Shown here one piece after another: positions 8,131-17,300 of a stretch of DNA of 38,716 nt. The DNA lies in the NCBI GenBank assembly GCA_023411265.1, contig JAEYOX010000045.1:1-38716 (forward strand). Reading direction: 5' to 3'. How positions within the stretch are numbered: the first letter of the stretch is position 1; every line of letters starts with the position of its first letter. This DNA comes from Bacteroidota bacterium (lineage in GTDB: Bacteria > Bacteroidota > Bacteroidia > Flavobacteriales > Weeksellaceae). The notes under the pieces are model-generated. The model searched no databases and had not been told where the DNA came from. It saw only the letters and a program-made list of their open reading frames with translations. Position numbers and translations under genes: made by a program.

Positions 8131-8889
8131 TTAAATCCCTTTAATCACAGGTGATTTTTCAAAATCAAAAATAGTAGTGGTAACGTCATACCTAAACCAT
8201 TCTTTGAACATTTTGAAACTACGTCTTTGTGGCCATTTCTTTTTATTTGTTACCCACGATGATAATTCAAATTCGAATATTTTGCTATATTTTTTTCTGA
8301 TCCACGCTTCAAGATCCTGAATGTCTTCACTCACCAGATAAACTCTTGTTTCCTGTAAAATCTCCCTGTCTAATGCATCTTCAAATAAACTGGAAGACCA
8401 GTTGAGAAAGGGTTCCAATGGTGTAATAACGATTGCGCACCGGTTGATGAAATTTGCCTGAAATTCAGCATCATATTCCTCCATTTCATTCATCATCTCG
8501 TGCAAAAAATCATCCTGTTCTTGCGTAACGACGGTTAAATCAGGAGCTCCTTCCGTATCTGTATACTGAAGTTCAAACTCCGCAAAAAAATCGGTGTATT
8601 TCTTGAAATGAATCGCTTTATAATCGATCATTTTTTTCATTAATTCTCTGTCGATGATTGGATCCTGCACAGTTTCAATCGCCTCTTCGCTATCCTGCAG
8701 GGGTATCAGAACCATCATGTTCGCTAGATTCCAGGCCATGATTGCAAATTGAACAATATCTTCATAATATTCGTCGGCAAATTCACTTTCAAAGGGAGAT
8801 ATAAACTGCTCTAATAACGTAGAGTAATGTACTTTGGTGTTTTTATTCGGTTTAATTGAGGGATTTAGGGGTATAATTTTATTCTTCAT
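8131..8889 (-). CDS. Conserved-looking hypothetical protein, 252 aa
   Basis: Soluble, acidic protein without signal peptide or membrane helix. It is probably largely helical, with patterns such as EEYDAEFQANFINRCAIVI and LEAWIRKKYSKIFEFEL, and ends with an aromatic, basic stretch (KKWPQRRSFKMFKEWF). Proteins of this look occur in other Bacteroidota, but I know of no function. Long length, an ATG start and typical codon use support a real gene. No good -7 box was found upstream; TACTTTTA further upstream is a weak candidate. Confidence 0.75.
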   Translation of the reverse strand: MKNKIIPLNPSIKPNKNTKVHYSTLLEQFISPFESEFADEYYEDIVQFAIMAWNLANMMVLIPLQDSEEAIETVQDPIIDRELMKKMIDYKAIHFKKYTDFFAEFELQYTDTEGAPDLTVVTQEQDDFLHEMMNEMEEYDAEFQANFINRCAIVITPLEPFLNWSSSLFEDALDREILQETRVYLVSEDIQDLEAWIRKKYSKIFEFELSSWVTNKKKWPQRRSFKMFKEWFRYDVTTTIFDFEKSPVIKGI

Positions 8890-9283
8890 TTGTTAGATAT
8901 TTTACATTTATTTCATAATTATTATGTTTGGTCTTAAGAACCGTTATTTGAGTAAAAGTATGAAAATTAAGGAAATCACCACTAAATATCTATAAGTTGT
9001 TTTTTTGCGGTAACGTAATAATTTCATACCAATTTATCTGGTAGTTTTCGGACAGGTGATAGATTATAGACAGCTAGATTACAATGATTTTATATCTTAA
9101 GCTTTGTTTTCGCCTCTTTGTAACAGATTTTGATGGTATTTTGAAGTCCGAATTTACCATTATCAAATGTTTTCCAAAATAATCAACAGAATCCGTGAGA
9201 AAAAGACCTGAACTAACTACCACCTGAAAATCTAATTTTTTTTTCAGTTAATTTTCCTCTAATTTTACCGAAATTCTCCATTC
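8890..9283. other. Intergenic region before dnaE
   Basis: 394 bp, AT-rich, between the divergent unknown gene and dnaE. I see no ORF worth calling, no tRNA and no strong repeat. The best dnaE promoter candidate is TAATTTTA (9260-9267), one base off the -7 consensus and 16 bp before the ATG. Confidence 0.5.
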
Positions 9284-12200
9284 ATGTATTTAGTTTTTGA
9301 TACTGAAACCACTGGCTTGCCTCAAAATTTTAGTGCTCCCGTTTCGGATTCAGCCAATTGGCCCAGAATGGTTCAGTTGGCATGGCAGCTTCACGATGAA
9401 CAAGGTAATATTATTGAAAATCAGGATTATATTATTAAACCTGAGGGCTACGATATACCTTTCAATGCCTCACGGATCCACGGGATTACTACAAAATTGG
9501 CTCTGGAGGAAGGCCGCGATCTGGCCGAAGTGCTAAATGAATTCAACGCTGCGGTGCAAAAAGCACAATTTGGTGTGGGACAGAATGTCGAGTTTGATTA
9601 TAAAATCATCGGTGCTGAATTTTTCCGGAAAGAAATTGAGAATAATTTTCAGGAGCTTCCCAAAGCTGATACGATGATTTTTGGCACCGATTTTTGCCAG
9701 CTTCCGGGAGGAAAAAACGGTAAATTCAAATCACCGAAACTAGAGGAGATTTACGAAAAACTGTATGGATATAAATTTGAGGAGGCGCACAATGCTGCAG
9801 CTGATGTGAATGCTACCGCCCAGTGTTTTTTTGAAATGATGCGAATAGGGGTTATTAACGCGCCCAATCTTAAGATTTCCGAAAAAATCATTAACGAATT
9901 TCGCAATAGGCATCCGGAACCGATTCGACCCTTTGAAATAGTAGTCAGAAGGCAGGTAACGGCGCTGCAGAAGAAAAAGTCTAAGGTAGTATTGGGCGAA
10001 ACGCCCGATGTGGATTTGGGAAGATATTTCAATTTTCATAATCACAGTATTTATTCCTCACTTCAGTCTTCCACGGGAATTTCGGAACTCATCAATAAAG
10101 CTATTGAAAATAAATTTCCCGCAGTAGGGATGGTAGATATTGGCAATATGATGGGGGCTTTCAAATTCATTTCTGAGGTGGAAAAAAAGAATGAACCCTT
10201 ACAGATAGAACATCAGGAATATGCGGCAAGAAAAAAACAGGCGCAGGAAAATGGGGCAGAGTTTTCTGAACCCGAACCTGCTCCGCTTCTGATGCCTGTT
10301 TTAGGATGTGAGTTTTTCATTTCCGACCGTCCTGAACAAAAACAGTTTACCAAAGATGATCCAGATAGAAGAACCCAGATTGTACTTTTAGCGAAAAATT
10401 TTAATGGTTACCGGAATCTTGCTAAACTTTCCAGCCTTGGTTTTGTGAACGGATACTACTTCGGAGTTCCCAGAATTTCCCGACAGATGATTGCGGAATA
10501 TAAGGAGGATCTTATCGCACTTACAGCAGGCATCAACGGTGATATTCCATCCACTATACTGGAATTTGGTGAACAGAAAGGAGAGGAACTTTTCAAATGG
10601 TGGAAAGAAACTTTCGGTGATGATTTTTATGTTCAGATTCAGAATCATGAAGTATTGGAAGAAGAGTACGTCAACGAAGTTCTTCTGCGTTTTGCTGATC
10701 AATATAATGTAAAAATTCTCGCGCAGAACGAAACCTACTATACAGAGAAAAGTGATGCTCGGATTCAGGATATTCTCTTTTGTATCAAAGACGGCGAAAA
10801 GCTTTCAACACCTGTAGGAAAGGGTTTTGGTAAAAGAAAGGGGCTTCCGTCCAACGAATTTTATATTAAAGATGAAGAAGAACTGAAGCAAACTTTCAGA
10901 AATTATCCTGACGCTTTTGAAGCTTACGATGAATTCTTAAAGAAATTTGAATATTATACTTTAAACCGTGAAGTACTACTTCCAAAATTTGATATTCCGG
11001 CAGAATTTCAAAGTGAAGCAGATGAAAGAGACGGTGGCAAGCGTGGAGAAAACGCATATCTGAGACATCTTACTTATGAAGGAGCAAAACAACGGTACGA
11101 AGAAATAACGCCTGAAATTGCAGAACGCCTAGATTTTGAACTGGAAGTAATTGCCAATACAGGATATCCCGGATATTTTCTCATCGTTCAGGATTTCTGT
11201 AATGAAGCTCGGAAAATGGGCGTTTCTGTGGGTCCGGGAAGAGGATCTGCGGCCGGTTCTGCCGTGGCGTACTGTATCGGAATCACGAATGTGGATCCCA
11301 TTGAATACGATCTTCTTTTTGAGCGCTTCCTGAATCCCGAGCGAATTTCTATGCCGGATATTGACATCGATTTTGATGATGAGGGAAGAGACAGGGTCAT
11401 CAAATGGGTGGTAGACAAATACGGAAAAACCAATGTTGCACAAATTATAACGTATTCCGTTCTGGGAGGAAAATCTGCAGTGAAGGATGCAGGAAGGGTG
11501 CTGGAACTTTCAATTTCAGATACCAATACTATTGCCAAATTGGTTCCGTCCATTCCGGGGATGAATATTGCTAAGGCTCTTTCTAAATTCGACAAACTTC
11601 CGCCAGAGGATAAAATGCTGGTGGAAGAAATGAAAAAAATTCTCGACGATGAAAGCGATTATCGCCATCCCGTTTTGGCTGCAGCGCAAAAAATGGAAGG
11701 CGCAGTGCGGAATACCGGAATTCATGCCTGCGGAGTGATCATTACTCCTGAAGATATTTCTAATCTGGTTCCTATAACAATTGCGTCTAAAGACAGCGAT
11801 ATTATTGTTTCTCAGTTTGACAACTCGGTGGCGGAAAATGCGGGGCTTCTGAAGATGGATTTTCTGGGACTCCGGACGCTCACTATTATAAAAGATGCCA
11901 TAAAATTAATTCAGCAAAATCATCAAATTACTATTGATACAGATAAAATTCCATTGGATGATGAGAAAACGTACCAGTTGTTCCAGGAAGGAAGAACGGT
12001 AGGGGTTTTTCAGTATGAAAGTCCGGGAATGCAAAAATACATGCGGGAACTGAAGCCTACGGTTTTCGCCGATTTAATTGCTATGAATGCCCTTTACCGG
12101 CCCGGGCCTATTAAATATATTCCGAATTTTATTAACAGGAAACACGGCATTGAGGAGATTATTTACGATTTACCCGAAACCGAAGAATATTTATCTGAAA

Positions 12201-13927
12201 CCTATGGAATTACCGTGTATCAGGAGCAGGTGATGCTGCTGTCGCAAAAGCTTGCCAATTTTACCAAAGGTGAAGCCGATACGCTGCGGAAAGCGATGGG
12301 AAAAAAACAGAAGAATGTCCTGGATAAAATGTATCCGAAATTTCTGGAAGGCGGAAAAAGTAATAATCTGGATGAAGAAAAACTCAATAAAATCTGGAAA
12401 GATTGGGAGGCATTTGCAGAATATGCGTTCAATAAGTCCCATTCAACCTGCTATGCGCTTATTGCATACCACACTGCATATCTGAAGGCCAATTATCCTG
12501 CAGAATATATGGCCAGCGTGATGACCCACAACCTGAACAATACCAAACAGATTACCATGTTTATGGAAGATTGCAAAAATATGGGAGTAGATGTTTTGGG
12601 ACCGGATGTGAATGAAAGCCAGTATGAGTTTGCAGTGAACGACAGGCAGCAGGTTCGTTTCGGGCTTGGTGCTATAAAAGGAATAGGAGAAGGCCCGAGC
12701 GAAGCGATTGTGGAAGCACGAAAAAACGGAAAATTCACCAATATATTCGATTTTTTTGAAAGAATTCCCGCATCGCAAATCAACAAGAGGGTAGTGGAAA
12801 GTTTAGTGACCGCCGGTGCTTTTGATGAAATTGATGTTTGGCACCGTGCACAATACTTCGATATTGACAACGCCGGTCGGACGAATATTGAAAAATTGCT
12901 GAGGTACGGGCAAAGCTATCAGGAAAATAAGAATGAAGTAGAAAACTCTCTTTTTGCTGATTTTGCAGATGAAATCAAAATTGAACCACCCAAAATTCTG
13001 CCCGCCCCGGAATGGCCCAACATGTACAAACTGAATAAGGAAAAAGAAATCATCGGATTTTATCTTTCTGCACATCCACTGGACGAGTTTAAATTTCATT
13101 ATAAGTTCATACAGGGAGTCTTCTCACAAAAGGAAGTACTCGACATCCGGAAAGAAGAGGAAGTAAAGCCTGTTGAAGCTGTTCTTTCTGCATTAAAATT
13201 CGCCGAAGACGATGTTGCCGATGAAGTAATTGATATGGATATAGCCGAAGGAGAAGAACTTCCTGACGAAGAAACTGTAAAAAATGTTGACGCAAAAGGT
13301 CAGTTGAATTTTTTGAATCTGGATGAGGTGGATGCGTTCCGTGATAAAAATTTTGGCCCGGAACAAATCCGGCTTTTTGAGGAAATTTCAGATTATCGGG
13401 AGAAACAGAAATTTAATGCTAATGCAAAAGAATACACCGTAGCCGGACTGGTAACGGAATATACGGTGCGCGACGGGAGAAACAGCGGAGAGAAAGTGGC
13501 TTTTATTACTTTGGAAGATTATACAGGAAGTTATTCGTTCCGTTTGGGTGATCGCGATTATCTCAGGTTACGTGACAAACTGGATATTCAAAGATTTGTA
13601 ATCCTGAAAATTAAATTTTCTATCTCGAAAGACGGCCGCGTGTTTGTTAATATTACAGATGTAATCGAGTTGAAAGAAGCCTTCGACAGATTTGCGAAAA
13701 GCCTTTCAGTAGTGATGAACATACAAGATCTCCGTAAAGAAGATGTTGATTTTTTTAGCCAAATCCTTCAGCAGAACAGCGGCGACCATAAAGTCTGTTT
13801 TTATCTCAGAAACCCTGTCGATAGCAGCCATATAGAATTACAATCTATGAAAAGTTCCGTGCACATCAGCCACGAAATTCTGGCAGCTTTTACAGAGCAG
13901 AATAAATATGAATTGTTCCTGAATTGA
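9284..13927 (+). CDS. dnaE: DNA polymerase III alpha with N-terminal 3'-5' exonuclease domain
   Basis: 1547-aa replicative polymerase. Residues 1-190 form a DnaQ-type DEDDh exonuclease: Asp6/Glu8 in FDTETTG, Asp105 in NVEFD, His169 and Asp174 in HNAAAD, so proofreading activity is expected in cis. A PHP domain starts at about 250 (HNHSIYSSL) and keeps HxH but has VDIGN instead of the usual TDHGN. The polymerase core has GPGRGSAAGS and PDIDIDF (691-697, catalytic Asp692/694). An acidic linker carries QLNFL (1340-1344), which fits a beta-clamp-binding motif, followed by an OB fold (YTVAGLVTEY). Exonuclease-fused DnaE is known in flavobacteria. It has a single long ORF with no frameshift. Confidence 0.96.
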   Translation: MYLVFDTETTGLPQNFSAPVSDSANWPRMVQLAWQLHDEQGNIIENQDYIIKPEGYDIPFNASRIHGITTKLALEEGRDLAEVLNEFNAAVQKAQFGVGQNVEFDYKIIGAEFFRKEIENNFQELPKADTMIFGTDFCQLPGGKNGKFKSPKLEEIYEKLYGYKFEEAHNAAADVNATAQCFFEMMRIGVINAPNLKISEKIINEFRNRHPEPIRPFEIVVRRQVTALQKKKSKVVLGETPDVDLGRYFNFHNHSIYSSLQSSTGISELINKAIENKFPAVGMVDIGNMMGAFKFISEVEKKNEPLQIEHQEYAARKKQAQENGAEFSEPEPAPLLMPVLGCEFFISDRPEQKQFTKDDPDRRTQIVLLAKNFNGYRNLAKLSSLGFVNGYYFGVPRISRQMIAEYKEDLIALTAGINGDIPSTILEFGEQKGEELFKWWKETFGDDFYVQIQNHEVLEEEYVNEVLLRFADQYNVKILAQNETYYTEKSDARIQDILFCIKDGEKLSTPVGKGFGKRKGLPSNEFYIKDEEELKQTFRNYPDAFEAYDEFLKKFEYYTLNREVLLPKFDIPAEFQSEADERDGGKRGENAYLRHLTYEGAKQRYEEITPEIAERLDFELEVIANTGYPGYFLIVQDFCNEARKMGVSVGPGRGSAAGSAVAYCIGITNVDPIEYDLLFERFLNPERISMPDIDIDFDDEGRDRVIKWVVDKYGKTNVAQIITYSVLGGKSAVKDAGRVLELSISDTNTIAKLVPSIPGMNIAKALSKFDKLPPEDKMLVEEMKKILDDESDYRHPVLAAAQKMEGAVRNTGIHACGVIITPEDISNLVPITIASKDSDIIVSQFDNSVAENAGLLKMDFLGLRTLTIIKDAIKLIQQNHQITIDTDKIPLDDEKTYQLFQEGRTVGVFQYESPGMQKYMRELKPTVFADLIAMNALYRPGPIKYIPNFINRKHGIEEIIYDLPETEEYLSETYGITVYQEQVMLLSQKLANFTKGEADTLRKAMGKKQKNVLDKMYPKFLEGGKSNNLDEEKLNKIWKDWEAFAEYAFNKSHSTCYALIAYHTAYLKANYPAEYMASVMTHNLNNTKQITMFMEDCKNMGVDVLGPDVNESQYEFAVNDRQQVRFGLGAIKGIGEGPSEAIVEARKNGKFTNIFDFFERIPASQINKRVVESLVTAGAFDEIDVWHRAQYFDIDNAGRTNIEKLLRYGQSYQENKNEVENSLFADFADEIKIEPPKILPAPEWPNMYKLNKEKEIIGFYLSAHPLDEFKFHYKFIQGVFSQKEVLDIRKEEEVKPVEAVLSALKFAEDDVADEVIDMDIAEGEELPDEETVKNVDAKGQLNFLNLDEVDAFRDKNFGPEQIRLFEEISDYREKQKFNANAKEYTVAGLVTEYTVRDGRNSGEKVAFITLEDYTGSYSFRLGDRDYLRLRDKLDIQRFVILKIKFSISKDGRVFVNITDVIELKEAFDRFAKSLSVVMNIQDLRKEDVDFFSQILQQNSGDHKVCFYLRNPVDSSHIELQSMKSSVHISHEILAAFTEQNKYELFLN

Positions 13928-14072
13928 TTGCTTTCACATGTTATGGTCTGATGGAGAAGGGGATATGCTAATCTATTAATGAAAAATTTACATTTCATAG
14001 GAATGTAATCTGAAGGAATACTTGTTCATATTAAGATATTCCCTCCAAATTTAGCACTCAGACCAAAGCAAT
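13927..14072. repeat. 146-bp imperfect inverted repeat (MITE-like or structured)
   Basis: The left arm starts at the last base of the dnaE stop codon: ATTGCTTT (13927-13934), a 10-nt insert, GGTCTGA (13945-13951), TGGAG. The right arm reads CTCCA, TCAGACC (14058-14064), AAAGCAAT (14065-14072), the reverse complement. The centre holds a hairpin TTACATT (13988-13994) / AATGTAA (14002-14008) with a 7-nt loop. The arms also match loosely between these blocks. There is no U-tract, so it is not a normal terminator, and no clear target duplication. It may be a decayed non-autonomous element or a structured RNA. Confidence 0.5.
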
Positions 14073-14335
14073 ATTATGATATTGTTCAACAGTTAATTGA
14101 TAAATTTTTAGCGTATTCTTTATGATATTCTCATTTATGTTTCCCTTTTTTCATTGTTTATTATCATATCCTGAAATTGTCTTGATGTGAAAGTTTTAAT
14201 TCTAACTTTAATTTTGTAATTTTCATTAATAAAATTTCGGTTTTATATCCTAATTTCTCAATAAATTAACTTATTTTATTATTATCTGATTTTTTATTCT
14301 ATATTTGTTGCGATTAACTTTAAATCAATACAAGT
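14073..14335. other. AT-rich region before the FN3 protein gene
   Basis: Very AT-rich stretch without an ORF. It completes the 408-bp gene-free gap that begins with the inverted repeat after dnaE. A TATATTTG box lies at 14300-14307; TAATTTTG and TAACTTTA further upstream could be additional promoter boxes. Confidence 0.4.
14300..14307 (+). promoter_or_regulatory. -7 box of the secreted FN3 protein gene
   Basis: TATATTTG matches TAnnTTTG, 28 bp before the ATG. There is no TTG at the -33 position, only T-rich sequence. Confidence 0.45.
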
Positions 14336-17300
14336 ATGAAGAAAATTTTATTTTCGTGTCTATTATTTCTGATAGCCACGGTGACCAATGCCCAGGTTTA
14401 TCTGGGATCGGGCACAACACAGACGGGAATCGCTCCCATTGATGTGAATTACGGGTATAGTTATACCCAGCAGATTTTTACCAATACGGAAATTGGAGCT
14501 GCCTCAGCAGGAAATATTTCAGCAGTACAGTTTTATCTTCCTGCTACGGCAGATATTTCAAAATCAGTATCATGGAAAGTGTTCGTGGGTCATACCACGT
14601 TATCTACATTCTCTAGTACTTCAGCATGGATTCCTGTTGCATCTTTGACGGAAGTCTTTACTGGTACTGTCGCAAATGTTGGTGGTGAAGTAACCGTTAC
14701 TTTTAACGCGCCTTTTGCTTACAATAATACGGACAACCTTGTAGTTGCCGTTTTGGAAGATACCCCGGATTATACTGCCACTTCGAACAGGTTCTATACT
14801 TATTCTGGTGTTACTAATTCTACCCTTTATTACAGAAGTGATTCTACTGTTCCCAATCCGGCTTCTCCGCCTACAGGAACCAGAAGTGGAACGAAATCCA
14901 GAATGGGTTTAATAGGACTGACTCCACTGCCACCTGCCTGTCCTTCTATAACTGCACCAAGTGCTGGATCCACCACGGTGAGTTCTACGCCTTCATTCAC
15001 TTGGTCTGCAGCAGCTAATGCAGCCGGATATAGAGTATCCCTTGGCACAACGCCCGGAGGTACAGACCTCATGAATAAAGTAGATGTTGGTTCAGTAACC
15101 TCCTATCAATATACGGCAGGCCTAATGTATGGTACTCAGTATTATCTTACTGTATATTCTTATAATGTATCGGGTGAATCTACAGGATGTACGGAGCGTA
15201 CCTTTACTGTTACAACCACGGTACCTTGTCCTACCGTTACGGTTCCTGTTGCAAATGCACAAAATGTGAGTCTAACTCCTACATTTACCTGGAATCCTGT
15301 GGCATCAGTAAGTGGATACCGTATTTCCATTGGTACTACTACTGGAGGTACTGATATTTTAGATTCACAAGATGTTGGGAATGTCACCACCTATACTTAC
15401 AATGGGTCTCCTGCACTAAGCAATGGAACCACTTATTACTACAAAATTTCCGCATACGGAGCTGCAGGAACAACGTCAGCCAACTGTTCAGCAAGAAATT
15501 TCACTACTATATGTGCCCCTGTTGTTACTGTGACTGAGAATTTTGACTCTTATACAACGGGAAATTTAGTTCCTCACTGTTGGTTCAGGCTTGAACCGCC
15601 GACATCTCCAGGAAGCCAAACTATCACTTCAACAAGTCCTGCATCGGGCACGCGTAATGTGTATCAAAATGCAAGTACTTCTGCTAATCCTATTATTGTA
15701 GTGTTACCTTCTACTTCTAATATAAATGCAGGTACTTATTGGTTAAGGTTTAAAGCAAGAGTAAGTTCAGGTGCGCCGGGGATACTTCATGTGGGATATG
15801 TAACGGATGTTAATGATTATAACTCATTTAATCTCATTCAATCCTTAACAATTAATAATACGAGTTATACGGCTGCCGATTCAGAATATACAGTTGCAGT
15901 TCCTACTTCAGTGCCAGCAGCAGCTAGAATTGCCATTAAGAATGATGCAGACGGTAAATCATATTATTGGGATGATGTATTCTGGGAATTAGCACCAGCT
16001 TGTATAGATCCTTCAGGAATCAATATTTCAGATGAATCTACAAACTCTGCCACAGTGAACTGGACTGCTTCTCCGAGTTCTCCTGCAAATGGTTATACAG
16101 TATATTATTCTACCATAAATACTGCGCCTACAAGTGCTACTACGCTAGATGGAACGAATTCCGTGACTTCTGCTGGTGTAAATGCTCCACTATCTGGCCT
16201 TTCTCCCAGTACAGTATATTATGTTTGGGTTAGAGCAAATTGTTCTTCAACGGACTTCAGTGAATGGGTTTCTGGACCAGCTTTTACAACTGCCTGTCTC
16301 CCGACAAACGTTCCATATGCAGAAAATTTTGAAAGTGTGATAGTACCTGCCTTACCAGCTTGTACAAAATTAGAAAATTCAGGAACAGGTAATAACTGGA
16401 ATACTTATGTAGCTTCAGGCGATTTTAATACTAAAGTGTTAAATTATTCTTATAGTACTGCTAATCCAGCTAACGCCTGGTTTTTTACACAGGGTATTAA
16501 TATGACTGCAGGTATTTCTTATCGTATCCAATATGATTATGGAAATGCAAGTAGTACAACATATCCTGAAAAACTAAGAGTTGCCTACGGTACTTCTGCT
16601 TCCAGTGCGGCAATGAATACTATTTTAGCTGATCATCCTAATGTAGTAAACGGAACCGCAGCTATAAATAATTTTGTTGATTTTGTTCCAGTTTCTACAG
16701 GAGTGTACTACTTCGGATTTAATGCTTATTCTGATGCTAATATGAACAGATTGTATGTTGATAATATCTATATCGATGTAGCTCCCTCCTGTTCTGAACC
16801 AACGGCATTAGCATTAGATGGAACCACATTAGCATCGGTAAGTGTATCATGGACTGCACCAATTGTTGTTCCGGCTAATGGATATGAAATCTACTACAGT
16901 ACCGTGAATACAGCTCCAGATGCCACTACCGTTTTGGATGCTACAAACTCTGTAACTTCAGCATTAACGTCAGAAACAATTGCAGGGCTTTCCCCAGATA
17001 CAGTATATTATATATGGATAAGATCTAAATGTACAGCCTCTGACGTTAGTCTTTGGGCCGGACCAATCATTGCTTCAACAGGTTATTGTCCTGTTAGCAC
17101 AACCAACCAAAACACTTGGTTCAGTGGTATTACTACTTCAGGAGCTGTTAATAACTTGGATTATTCATCTCCAACCGCTGCTGCAGGTACAAATGGATAT
17201 CAGAACCTATCTGCAGCACAAAAACTTGCCAATTATGAAGGAAGTACTACTAATGTTACTTTCGAACTTGGTGGTGCTACAGCAGGGATATCAGTTTGGG

